Source: Flavobacterium sp. I3-2 (GTDB taxonomy: Bacteria > Bacteroidota > Bacteroidia > Flavobacteriales > Flavobacteriaceae). From it: 64,000 nucleotides of DNA. Under the pieces are notes generated by a model. That model did no database searches and was not told the origin of the DNA. It saw only the letters and a program-made list of their open reading frames with translations. A program made the position numbers and the translations under genes. The DNA lies in assembly GCF_013389595.1 (NCBI RefSeq), contig NZ_CP058306.1:3348001-3412000 (forward strand). Reading direction: 5' to 3'. Shown in pieces: positions 1 through 9,243 of the stretch (positions within the stretch are counted from its first letter, which is position 1; every line of letters begins with the position of its first letter).

Positions 1-2001
1 ACGTTAACGTTATCTGGTAACTATGGTTCAAGTTCAGATTCACCATTTGAAATCCCTAATGTTGCTCCAGGTATTTATACAGCAACGGTTACTTTAAACG
101 GTGCAATAATTTGTACCAAAGAAATTGTTGTAGATTTACCACAATTACCTAGTATAAACGATGAAATTGACTTTGAACAAAACGGTATTTCCATTTCAGA
201 AACCTGCGATACCGAGGCAGTAACCCTAATTCCTCCTATTAGTAACTCAAACTTTATTTATATTTGGGACTTCAATGATGTGACGAATAGTAGTATGTCA
301 CCAACGGTGAATCTTCGTTATTCAGACGAAGTTAAACTAACCATCAAAACCAAGGAAGGTTGCGAATACCACTATTCTAAAGAAATACGGGTTAATCGGA
401 ATAATAATGACGGGAAAATTGATGGTGGAGGTTCATATTGTGAAACCGATATTGTAACGTTAGAATATTCTGCTATTGGAAGTTCAAATGTTGCATCATA
501 CCAATGGATGCGATTCAACAATCCAATTACTGGTGCAACAAATAGTACCTACACGCCTGACGAATCAGGTAGTTATTGGGTAGTTACCTATACAGCAGAT
601 GATTGTGCAAACTATAAAACACCTGCAGTAAATGTAACTTTAATCAAAGCGCCTTATGTATATATTCAAGGACCAGATGGGGCTTGTAAAGGCGTTCCAT
701 TTACATTAAATGGAGTAAGCGAAAATGAAGGTTTCCCTCGTCGTTGGTTACGTAACAACAGTCCATTAACGACTTGGAATACAACAACCCCGTTCGATCG
801 CCAGTTTACAGAACAAACTCCAGGAACTTATACGTATACGCTAGAAGTTCGTAATCCATTGTATCCTAATTGTGTGGGTAGTTATACACATACCGTGGTA
901 GTAAGTAATCCACCAAGTGTACCAAGTTTAAGTCATCAAATTTTAAGCTGTTCGCCTTATCGTGTACGTTTAACTGCTACAGGTAATGCAAGTCAGTACA
1001 TTTGGAGTAATGGAATGACTGGTGCTAGTATTGAAGTTACCGAAGGTGGTCCGTACAAAGTAACGGCAAGCAACGGTGTGGGTTGCGAAGTGAGTAATCA
1101 ATTTGATGTTCCTAAGAGTCCAGATGGCTATTTATGGATTTTCCCAACAGGCTGTTACAGCTATTGTGGCGAAAAAATAGATACCGATCGCGTGATCTTA
1201 GGTCCTTCACCTTATGCGCAATTCAATAGTTACCGTTGGTTAGAAAACGGAAGTACCATTGCTGGTGGTAGCGGAGCTGTTAGTGAGTTATCATACATGT
1301 TAAATGGAACTTACCAATTGATGCTAAGCAATGGAAATTGTGACGCAACAAGTGGTGAATTAAGAGCAAATTATAACGGCAGATGCGGTCGTTGTCAATT
1401 AGAAGTAAATCACGAAATAGAAAAAATAATCTACGATCCATTCTTAGTTTACCAATACCATGTAGACATTTATAATCCAAATGGTGAAGGAATTAATATT
1501 AGCTTAGAAAGCACGATGGGCACCTTCTCCCCTTCCAGTTTCTATATTCCAGCCAATGGATCTACAGGAGGTATAACATTGTATTTCTATCCGAATGCGA
1601 ATTTTGTTCCAGGTATGTTAGAAGTAAAATTCAATATACAAGGTACTGAAAGTTTACAATGTAAGTATTCGGAAATGTGGGATGTACCAAGCGCACGTCC
1701 TGCCGTAACTAATCCTCAAGACAGCGAAGCAAACGGTAACCCACAGTTGATAAACTTAGTGGTTGCGCCAAATCCTGTTAAAGAAACTACAACCATTAGT
1801 TACGAGTTAGATACAAAAGAACAAACGAATGTACAATTGGTAGTTTATAACATGATGGGCGTACAAATGTGGGTTCATGATTCTAGTGAATCTTCAGAAT
1901 CAGTAGTATTCGATGCTAGCAGATTAAGTTCAGGTCAATACATCATAATTCTACGTGTAAACAACGAATTTATCAAACAACAAATTTTAATCAAAAACTA
2001 A
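1..2001 (+). CDS. T9SS-secreted Ig/PKD-like surface protein, 3' part
   Basis: The frame is open from the first base, so the gene starts before the window and only its last 666 codons are seen. The protein is rich in Thr, Ser, Asn and Gly, with repeated beta-sandwich-like segments (motifs such as YQWMRFNN, YIWSNGMTG and SYRWLENG, each followed by a GxYxV strand). These are typical of PKD/Ig-like repeats in flavobacterial adhesins and gliding-motility proteins. From about codon 586 there is a type A sorting domain: a VAPNPV start, a YNMMG segment and a C-terminal QQILIKN. Known for the family: such domains direct export through T9SS and are removed at the cell surface. The ligand is unknown. 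The first internal ATG is at 289, but the frame continues upstream with the same composition. Confidence 0.85.
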   Translation, partial: TLTLSGNYGSSSDSPFEIPNVAPGIYTATVTLNGAIICTKEIVVDLPQLPSINDEIDFEQNGISISETCDTEAVTLIPPISNSNFIYIWDFNDVTNSSMSPTVNLRYSDEVKLTIKTKEGCEYHYSKEIRVNRNNNDGKIDGGGSYCETDIVTLEYSAIGSSNVASYQWMRFNNPITGATNSTYTPDESGSYWVVTYTADDCANYKTPAVNVTLIKAPYVYIQGPDGACKGVPFTLNGVSENEGFPRRWLRNNSPLTTWNTTTPFDRQFTEQTPGTYTYTLEVRNPLYPNCVGSYTHTVVVSNPPSVPSLSHQILSCSPYRVRLTATGNASQYIWSNGMTGASIEVTEGGPYKVTASNGVGCEVSNQFDVPKSPDGYLWIFPTGCYSYCGEKIDTDRVILGPSPYAQFNSYRWLENGSTIAGGSGAVSELSYMLNGTYQLMLSNGNCDATSGELRANYNGRCGRCQLEVNHEIEKIIYDPFLVYQYHVDIYNPNGEGINISLESTMGTFSPSSFYIPANGSTGGITLYFYPNANFVPGMLEVKFNIQGTESLQCKYSEMWDVPSARPAVTNPQDSEANGNPQLINLVVAPNPVKETTTISYELDTKEQTNVQLVVYNMMGVQMWVHDSSESSESVVFDASRLSSGQYIIILRVNNEFIKQQILIKN

Positions 2002-2021
2002 TTTTATCAGTAAATAACCAG

Positions 2022-2071
2022 CTATCTGTGTTGATATTTTTTTATATTAGCACAGATAGTGTTATTTTATT
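2022..2071 (+). terminator. Probable intrinsic terminator after the first T9SS gene
   Basis: A 9-bp perfect stem (CTATCTGTG at 2022-2030, CACAGATAG at 2051-2059) with a T-rich loop is followed by TGTTATTTTATT. It starts 20 bases after the stop codon. The T-run is interrupted, so the call is moderate. Confidence 0.55.
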
Positions 2072-2214
2072 AGAATAATCATCTTTAAAAAAATAAATGT
2101 TTAATTAAAGAAAAGTCCATTCAAAGGTTATCAACATAAACTTGGTTAGATTTTAAAAATTACAACAAGTCTAATTTCTCAATACTAAAAACTAACAACT
2201 AAAAAACATACATC

Positions 2215-4158
2215 ATGACAACAAAAAAATTATTTATATATATCATTTTCTCCCTTTGGGGGCTAGGGGGCTTCGCTCAACCCTATCAATGGCAATGGGC
2301 AAAAGCCGGTGGTGGACAAAATAAACTTTACGCCGATATAATCTATAACGATATTTATGGTGATGTGCATTATCATGAAGAAGTTGTTGCATTAAAAAAC
2401 ACTTCAGATAACAACACCTATCTATTAAGCCATGTGGGTTATGGAAATACCAATTATGCAGGTACTTCCTTTGCTACTTATCACCAAGTATCGACTATTG
2501 GTCACAGAAGTAACATTTTTTTAAGCAAAGTCGATTGCGAAGGGAATTATCTTTGGCATAAGGTTTTTGGGGGGGGTGATGGTGAAAATATAACACGTTC
2601 TATGGGTATCGACACCTCAGATAATGTATATGTAGCAATGCGTGTATGGAACAATGGTTATCACGACAGTTTAGCTAATATAGCAGGAACCGCTTTTGCA
2701 CTACCTGTTCATTTCGATACCGACAGCATCATGGATCCCATTCCACGTAATTGGGGCGGTGTAACATTACCAAATGTAAAATCACCGGCACATAAAAAAT
2801 TGGCTTTAATCAAATACGACAACGCTGGTGAATTTCAATGGTTACGCATGCCGCAGAGCGATTCGTTAATGCTTAATACAAGTAGAGCCTTTGATTATGG
2901 CGTAACTGTAGAACCTAACGGTACTTCCCATTGGTTGGTAAGTATGGGAAATGGTAGCCATTTAGATGGTTCTATTAATATTTCTGGATTAGCTCAATAC
3001 GAACAGGAATTGTATATTTTAAAATACGACAGCAACGGTAATTCGTTAGGATATCTATCCGTTCCTTTTCGTCCAAATACAGAAGGTTATCATCCTAAAA
3101 AAATCAATTTCACTTACGATCCTTTAACCCAACAGTATTATTTTACGTCTTGGCGCGATACAAATGATAGTGATGAATTTGTCACCATCATTAACAACCA
3201 AGAATATAGAACTTCTATACTCATTTGTTTCAATGCCACTGGGCAAGTGCTGTGGACCAAAACAGCAAATAATACATGGTCGGCTCTAGTCCAAGGTTTG
3301 CTAATTGATGAGCAATCCAATGTCTATGTTTCAGGAATTGGCACAAAAAAAACTATTTTACCAAATGGGTCTAATGGTCCAGAAGACGGAAACTTTGGTG
3401 GTTATCAATTTAATAATCAATCAGGACGTCAGTCCTTTGTAATCAAATTTAATGCACAAGGGAATCTACTATGGGGCTCTAACGCAGACGGAATATTTAT
3501 TCCAGGTTCAGGTGGCTCTAGTTCTGAAAGTACCCGAAGTATGACTATTAATGGAGATGAACTGGGGGTTGGTACCGGTTTTTATAACAATACTTGGGGT
3601 GCTTTTGGTATCACAGGTCAAACAGTAGGTGCATTTAGTGATCCTATATTAATACGTTTAAATAAAAACACAGGGGTTCCTGTTGGTGGGCATCGCATAC
3701 AAGGCCCTAATGGCTACCGTGAAGGTTTAACTGCCGTTGAAACCGACAAAGACGGAAATTATATAGTTGGTGGTTATATGCGAACCTATTTATTTACAAA
3801 TGGAGATGACTATGTTGATCCTATCGTGGGACAGTTAATGAAAGCTACTCAAGGAAGTGGTACCGATTTCTTTATTGCCAAACTAGCTAAAAACACATGT
3901 AATTATCTCGATACCGATACGTTTACAAAGTTAAATTTAAAGGTTTATCCTAACCCAACAACAAATAACGTATTTATAGATACCCCAGAAAACTTAACAA
4001 CTTATGAGGTTTATAACATTTTAGGGCAACGTTTGGTTAGCAACTCGTTTAATGGAGACAACTCCATTTCGTTAGAAACCTTTGCACCAGGTACGTACTT
4101 CATCAAAGTAACTACCGACCAAAATACCCAAGCAACTGTTAAAGTGATTAAGAAGTAG
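2215..4158 (+). CDS. T9SS-secreted beta-propeller-like protein, paralogue copy 1
   Basis: 647 residues. A signal peptide (residues 1-22, cleavage after GGFA) is followed by about six degenerate repeats built on a (F/Y)D..GN.LW core (GNYLWHKVFGGG, KYDSNGNSLGYL, CFNATGQVLWTK, KFNAQGNLLWGS). They resemble SBBP or PQQ-like propeller blades. A type A sorting domain begins near residue 576 (NLKVYPNPTTN) and ends in VKVIKK. The start is the ATG followed by the signal peptide; there is no clear Shine-Dalgarno site. It is the first of five tandem paralogues. Residues 97-195 match copy 4 almost base for base, and the segment around WSALVQGLLIDEQ matches copy 5. An eight-G run at about 2569-2576 lies in the coding sequence. 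The role is unknown; a surface or released protein is the safe call. Confidence 0.85.
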   Translation: MTTKKLFIYIIFSLWGLGGFAQPYQWQWAKAGGGQNKLYADIIYNDIYGDVHYHEEVVALKNTSDNNTYLLSHVGYGNTNYAGTSFATYHQVSTIGHRSNIFLSKVDCEGNYLWHKVFGGGDGENITRSMGIDTSDNVYVAMRVWNNGYHDSLANIAGTAFALPVHFDTDSIMDPIPRNWGGVTLPNVKSPAHKKLALIKYDNAGEFQWLRMPQSDSLMLNTSRAFDYGVTVEPNGTSHWLVSMGNGSHLDGSINISGLAQYEQELYILKYDSNGNSLGYLSVPFRPNTEGYHPKKINFTYDPLTQQYYFTSWRDTNDSDEFVTIINNQEYRTSILICFNATGQVLWTKTANNTWSALVQGLLIDEQSNVYVSGIGTKKTILPNGSNGPEDGNFGGYQFNNQSGRQSFVIKFNAQGNLLWGSNADGIFIPGSGGSSSESTRSMTINGDELGVGTGFYNNTWGAFGITGQTVGAFSDPILIRLNKNTGVPVGGHRIQGPNGYREGLTAVETDKDGNYIVGGYMRTYLFTNGDDYVDPIVGQLMKATQGSGTDFFIAKLAKNTCNYLDTDTFTKLNLKVYPNPTTNNVFIDTPENLTTYEVYNILGQRLVSNSFNGDNSISLETFAPGTYFIKVTTDQNTQATVKVIKK

Positions 4159-4583
4159 TTTTTAGTATTGAGAACTGAGTATTGAGATTTTAGTATTAAG
4201 AACTGAGTATTAAGAATTAGGTAATTTGGAAATTTGGAAATGTTCATTGAAAATAAAATGGAATATAAAGCAGACTCGTAAAGCGACCTCAAATAGAAAC
4301 ACGTTAAGAAAATGAAGCATTTTTCGTTAAGAATCATTTGGCTGATTATTCGAGCGTTTATATTTGTTTTGGTTCTCATGAATACAGCGCCTTACACTTT
4401 CAGTGTGAATAGCTAAGTCATTAAGGCTTGTATTTGAAGCTTTGAAAAAGCAAGACCTTTTTGATTTAGCGTTCGAAACCATTTAGACCGTATTTAGACT
4501 GCTTCGGAGCACTTTTTCTTTCTTTTTGGTGCTTCAAAAAGAAAAGATATAATACCTAAGCACTAAACTAAAAAACATACATC
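4159..4583 (+). repeat. Spacer between copies 1 and 2: dispersed repeats, inverse orientation
   Basis: The spacer begins with short tandem phrases (GAACTGAGTATTAAG twice) and a GGAAATTTGGAAATG phrase. It then carries, from about 4254 to 4555, a reverse-complement copy of the repeat module found at 42-43 kb and 53-56 kb: the CTCATGAATAC boundary, the CACTTTCAGTG hairpin, AAGTCATTAAGGCTTG, and an AGCAC/GTGCT-type stem. Essentially the same spacer lies between copies 4 and 5. Small reading frames inside it are repeat-derived and are not genes. Confidence 0.8.
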
Positions 4584-6527
4584 ATGACAACAAAAAAATT
4601 ATTTATATATATCATTTTTTCCCTTTGGGGGCTAGGGGGCTTCGCCCAAAACTACCAATGGCAATGGGCAAAAGCCGGTGGTGGTGAAAATAAACTCTTT
4701 GCAGATAATATTTTTGGAGGTATTTATGATGATATAAATTATCATGAAGAAGTCGTTGCTTTAAAAAACACTTCAGATAACCATACTTATCTTTTAAGTC
4801 ATATTGCTTATGGCAATACTAATTTTTCAGGAAATTCTATTACCACTTATCACCAACCTACATCAATCGATCCTTGGAGTAATATTCTTTTAAGTAAGGT
4901 CGATTGTGAAGGAAATTATCTTTGGCATAAGGTTTTTGGTGGAGGCGGAAACGAAAACCGAACCCGCTCTATGGGTATCGATACTTCAGACAATGTGTAT
5001 GTGGCAATGCGTGTATCGAATCTAGGCTTTCACGACAGCCTTGCCAATATAGTTGGATCCGCTTTTGCTTTACCTGTTCATTTTGATACCGACAGTATCA
5101 TGGATCCACTACCAAGAGCTTGGAACGGATTAGCTCTTCAAAACGTTAATTCCCCAACACATAAAAAATTGGCTTTAATCAAATACAACAGCGCTGGTGA
5201 ATTTCAATGGTTGCGTATGCCACAAAGCGATTCACTACAATATCTGACAAGTAGAGCTACCGATTATGGCGTAACTGTAGAGCCTAACGGAACTACCCAT
5301 TGGTTGGTAGGTATGGGTAACGGTAGTCATTTAGACGGAGCTATTAACATTACTGGTTTAGGCCAATATGATCAGCGATTGTATATTTTAAAATACGACA
5401 GCAACGGTAATTCGTTAGGCTACTTTCTTGCTCCGTTTTACTCAAATTTAGAAGGATATCTTCCTAAAAAAATAAACTTCACTTACGATCCTTTAACCCA
5501 ACAGTATTATTTTACGTCTTGGCGAGATTCCGTATATGATGATGAATTCGTCACGATCATTAATAATCAAGAATATAGAACCTCTATTCTGATATGTTTC
5601 AATGCCACAGGGCAAGTGTTGTGGACCAAAACAGCTAATAATGCCTTCTCTGCCTTGGTTGAAGGCTTATTGGTTGACAACCAATCCAATGTCTATGTTT
5701 CAGGTAGAGGAACCAGTTACACGGTCCTTCCAGATGGAAATTATGGACCACAAAACGGAAATTTTGGAGGTTATCAGTTTACGAATATTTCAAATAGACA
5801 ATCGTTTGTAATCAAATTTAATGCACAAGGCAATTTACTATGGGGTTCCAATGCAGATGGTACTGCAGGAGATGGTCTAGGCGGTTCTGGTTCTGAAAGT
5901 ACTAGAAGTATGACTATTAATGGAGATGAACTAGCAGTTGGTACAGCTTTTTATAACAATACTTGGGGAGCCTTTGGTATCACAGGTCAACCCATGGGAG
6001 CTTTTACAGATCCGATACTGATACGTTTAAACAAAAACACAGGGGTTCCTGTTGGTGGGCATCGCATACAAGGCCCTAATGGCTTCCGTGAAGGTTTAAC
6101 TGCCGTTGAAACCGACAAAGACGGGAATTATATCGTTGGTGGTTATATGCGAACCTATTTATTTACAAATGGAGATGACTATGTAGACCCTATCGTGGGA
6201 CAGTTAATGAAAGCTACTCAAGGAAGTGGTACCGATTTCTTTATTGCCAAACTAGCTAAAAACACATGTAATTATCTCGATACCGATGCGTTTACAAAGT
6301 TAAATTTAAAGGTGTATCCTAACCCAACAACAAATAACGTATTTATAGATACCCCAGAAAACTTAACAACTTATGAGGTTTATAACATTTTAGGGCAACG
6401 TTTGGTTAGCAACTCGTTTAATGGAGACAACTCCATTTCTTTAGAAACCTTTGCACCAGGTACATACTTCATCAAAGTAACTACCGACCAAAATACCCAA
6501 GCAACTGTTAAAGTGATTAAGAAGTAG
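4584..6527 (+). CDS. T9SS-secreted beta-propeller-like protein, paralogue copy 2
   Basis: 647 residues with the same plan as copy 1: the same 21-residue signal peptide ending GGFA, propeller-like GN.LW repeats, and a T9SS type A sorting domain from NLKVYPNP to VKVIKK. The first third (through about residue 170) and the spacer before it match copy 5 at an offset of 7,024 bases. The WGSNADGTAGDGLGG segment is shared with copy 4. This patchwork points to duplication of a two-gene block followed by gene conversion. The sorting domain is nearly invariant across all copies while the surface-forming middle varies. The ligand or substrate cannot be told from the sequence. Confidence 0.85.
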   Translation: MTTKKLFIYIIFSLWGLGGFAQNYQWQWAKAGGGENKLFADNIFGGIYDDINYHEEVVALKNTSDNHTYLLSHIAYGNTNFSGNSITTYHQPTSIDPWSNILLSKVDCEGNYLWHKVFGGGGNENRTRSMGIDTSDNVYVAMRVSNLGFHDSLANIVGSAFALPVHFDTDSIMDPLPRAWNGLALQNVNSPTHKKLALIKYNSAGEFQWLRMPQSDSLQYLTSRATDYGVTVEPNGTTHWLVGMGNGSHLDGAINITGLGQYDQRLYILKYDSNGNSLGYFLAPFYSNLEGYLPKKINFTYDPLTQQYYFTSWRDSVYDDEFVTIINNQEYRTSILICFNATGQVLWTKTANNAFSALVEGLLVDNQSNVYVSGRGTSYTVLPDGNYGPQNGNFGGYQFTNISNRQSFVIKFNAQGNLLWGSNADGTAGDGLGGSGSESTRSMTINGDELAVGTAFYNNTWGAFGITGQPMGAFTDPILIRLNKNTGVPVGGHRIQGPNGFREGLTAVETDKDGNYIVGGYMRTYLFTNGDDYVDPIVGQLMKATQGSGTDFFIAKLAKNTCNYLDTDAFTKLNLKVYPNPTTNNVFIDTPENLTTYEVYNILGQRLVSNSFNGDNSISLETFAPGTYFIKVTTDQNTQATVKVIKK

Positions 6528-6770
6528 TTTTTAGTATTGAGAACTGAGTATTGAGATTTTAGTATTAAGAACTGAGTATTAAGAATTAGGTAATTTGGAA
6601 ATGTTCATAACGCTTGTCACTCTGAACTTGATTTACTCCGTACAGTTCGCAAGCTCGGGTCAGAGTCTCAAAAACAAACAATTAGAGAATTTAAGGATTT
6701 AAAGATTTGAAAATGTTCATCACAATCCAAAACCTTAAACTTTAAACCTTAAACCTAAAACCCCCAACAC
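6528..6770 (+). repeat. Spacer between copies 2 and 3: REP-like palindrome and A-rich leader
   Basis: It starts with the same GAACTGAGTATT phrases as the other spacers. It then has a REP-like unit at about 6612-6671: TCACTCTGAACTTGATT, an inserted TTCGCAAGCTCGGG phrase, then CAGAGTCTC. CTCTG and CAGAG can pair. The closing stretch (AAACCTTAAACC phrases) leads into the copy 3 start. Confidence 0.7.
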
Positions 6771-8714
6771 ATGAAAAAAATAATTACCATACTAACGATA
6801 ACACTCTTCAACCTAACTACTTTTGCTCAACCTTACCAATGGCAATGGGCAAAAGCCGGTGGAGGTGAAAATAAGTTAGGGGCAGATTTAAATTCTGGAA
6901 GTGAGATTTACAGTGATATAAATTATCATGAAGAAGTAGTTGATTTAAAAATCACTTCCGATAACAATACCTATCTTTTAAGTCACATCGCCTACGACAA
7001 CACCAATTTCGCAGGTAATTACTTTAACACTTACCACCAGCCTTCATCATTAAATTATTTATCTAATGTTTTTTTAAGCAAGGTCGATTGTGAAGGGAAT
7101 TATCTTTGGCATAAGATTTTTGGAGGAGGAGCTGGTGATCGCACACGTTCTATGGGAATTGATACTGCAGATAATATATATGTCAGCCTTATGGTTGATA
7201 ATCGTGGTTATCACGACAGTCTAGTGAATGTTGTTGGATCTAACTTTCTTCTACCCGTAAATTTTGATACAGACACCATCATGGATCCGATACCGAGAGC
7301 TTGGAACGGAGCAATCATTCAAAATGTTATTTCACCTGCTTATAAATCTTTAGCTTTAATCAAATACGACAACGAAGGTCATTTTAAATGGTTGCGCATG
7401 CCACAAAGTGATTCTCTAACCTATACAAGCGTTGCTAAAGCATTGGATTATGGTGTTTTTGTAGAACCAAATGGCACTACGCATTGGATGGTGGGATTAG
7501 GAAATGGCAATCACCTTGATGGACAAATACAAATTTCAGGTTTATTACCTTCTCAATACAAATATTATGTATTAAAATATGATACTAATGGAAATAACAT
7601 CGGTTTCATCCCATTATCCATAAATGTATTACATACTCCATCTTCTGGCTTTTACACACCAAAAAGAATAAATTTCACTTACGATCCTTTAACCCAACAG
7701 TATTATTTTACGTCTTGGCGCGATATAAATGATAGTGATGAATTTGTCACCATCATTAATAATCAAGAATATCAAACCTCTATTCTGATATGCTTCAATG
7801 TCACTGGGCAAGTGTTGTGGACCAAAACTGCAAATAATACCTTCTCCGCCTTGGTTGAAGGCTTGTTGGTTGACGACCAATCCAATGTCTATGTTTCAGG
7901 AAGAGGAACCAGTAGCACAGTCCTTCCCAATGGCTCAAATGGTAACTTCGGAGGCTATCAGTTCACTAATTCATCTGATAGACACTCCTTTGTAATCAAA
8001 TTTAATGCACAAGGGAATCTACTATGGGGATCTAATGCAGATGATTCTGGAGATTATTATTTGGGTGGTTCGCTTTCTGAATCTACTCGATGTATGACCA
8101 TTAATGGAGACGAACTGGCGGTTGGCACCGGCTTTTTTAATAATACTTGGGGAGGTACTTTCGGTGTTACGGGGCAACCTGCAGCTGCTTTTACAGATCC
8201 GATACTGATACGTTTAAATAAAAACAGAGGTGTTCCTGTTGGTGGGCATCGCATACAAGGCCCTAATGGCTTCCGTGAAGGTTTAACTGCCGTTGAAACC
8301 GACAAAGACGGAAATTATATAGTTGGTGGATATATGCGTACGCTCATATTTGGTGATGGTATGGGTAATAATCATCCGATTATTGGTCAATTAAATAAAG
8401 CTAACCCAGGTAGTAATACCGATTTCTTTATTGCCAAACTAGCTAAAAACACATGTAATTATCTCGATACCGATACGTTTACAAAGTTAAATTTAAAGGT
8501 GTATCCTAACCCAACAACAAATAACGTATTTATAGATACCCCAGAAAACTTAACAACTTATGAGGTTTATAACATTTTAGGGCAACGTTTGGTTAGCAAC
8601 TCGTTTAATGGAGACAACTCCATTTCGTTAGAAACCTTTGCACCAGGTACGTACTTCATCAAAGTAACTACCGACCAAAATACCCAAGCAACTGTTAAAG
8701 TGATTAAGAAGTAG
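6771..8714 (+). CDS. T9SS-secreted beta-propeller-like protein, paralogue copy 3
   Basis: 647 residues, with the same propeller-like middle and type A sorting domain as its neighbours. It is the most divergent copy. Its signal peptide is different (MKKIITILTITLFNLTTFAQ) and lacks the SLWGLGGFA segment shared by the other four. The middle segment around INDSDEFVTIINN through SSTVLPNGSN is nearly identical to copy 4, and the TLIFGDGMGNNHPIIGQ segment is shared with copy 5. It may be the ancestral gene or an independent donor for conversion. Function unknown; surface-exposed or released is inferred from the sorting domain. Confidence 0.85.
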   Translation: MKKIITILTITLFNLTTFAQPYQWQWAKAGGGENKLGADLNSGSEIYSDINYHEEVVDLKITSDNNTYLLSHIAYDNTNFAGNYFNTYHQPSSLNYLSNVFLSKVDCEGNYLWHKIFGGGAGDRTRSMGIDTADNIYVSLMVDNRGYHDSLVNVVGSNFLLPVNFDTDTIMDPIPRAWNGAIIQNVISPAYKSLALIKYDNEGHFKWLRMPQSDSLTYTSVAKALDYGVFVEPNGTTHWMVGLGNGNHLDGQIQISGLLPSQYKYYVLKYDTNGNNIGFIPLSINVLHTPSSGFYTPKRINFTYDPLTQQYYFTSWRDINDSDEFVTIINNQEYQTSILICFNVTGQVLWTKTANNTFSALVEGLLVDDQSNVYVSGRGTSSTVLPNGSNGNFGGYQFTNSSDRHSFVIKFNAQGNLLWGSNADDSGDYYLGGSLSESTRCMTINGDELAVGTGFFNNTWGGTFGVTGQPAAAFTDPILIRLNKNRGVPVGGHRIQGPNGFREGLTAVETDKDGNYIVGGYMRTLIFGDGMGNNHPIIGQLNKANPGSNTDFFIAKLAKNTCNYLDTDTFTKLNLKVYPNPTTNNVFIDTPENLTTYEVYNILGQRLVSNSFNGDNSISLETFAPGTYFIKVTTDQNTQATVKVIKK

Positions 8715-9243
8715 TTTTTAGTTTTTAGTATTGAGAACTGAGTATTAAGAATTAGGTAATTTGGAAATTTGGAAATGTTTGTCACTCTGAACTTGATTCA
8801 GAGTCTCAAATGTAAAAAAACACATAAACACAAAATAGAATATAAAGCAGACTCGTAAACTCCGACATACATTATTTTAGCGAGAATCTGCAAGGTGAAA
8901 TTTCGTTAGAAAGCAACCTCTGTTTGAAGCGTAGCAAGTTTATTCGAGTGTTAATATTTTTTCAAGTTTCTCATGAATACTACGCCTTACACGTGTATTT
9001 TAAAAAGCTAAGTCATTAAGGCTTGTATTTGGTTGCTTTTAGAAATAAACCGTAGTAGATCGTTAAAATAATGCGTCGGAAACCCCTTTTGTTTCTTTTG
9101 GGGGTAATCCAAAAGAAAGAATAATATTAAGAGATATGTGTGTTGCTTATTTAGTCAAAACTTACTTAAATATTTCAAAAGTAAAAAAAAAACAAATTGC
9201 CTATTCTGCATAAACAAAAACTAAAAACTAATAACTATACATC
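8715..9243 (+). repeat. Spacer between copies 3 and 4: inverse long repeat module
   Basis: It has the GAACTGAGTATT phrases, then a complete REP-like palindrome (TCACTCTGAACTTGATTCAG, AGTCTC) near 8780-8810. From about 8835 to 9120 there is a reverse-complement copy of the long module: TTCTCATGAATACTACGCC, TACACGTGTA, AAGTCATTAAGGCTTG, CCGTAGTAGATCGTTAAAAT, and a CCCCTTTTGTTTCTTTTGGGGG hairpin. The forward versions lie at 27.8, 29.1, 42.7 and 54.7 kb. No gene is evident. Confidence 0.8.
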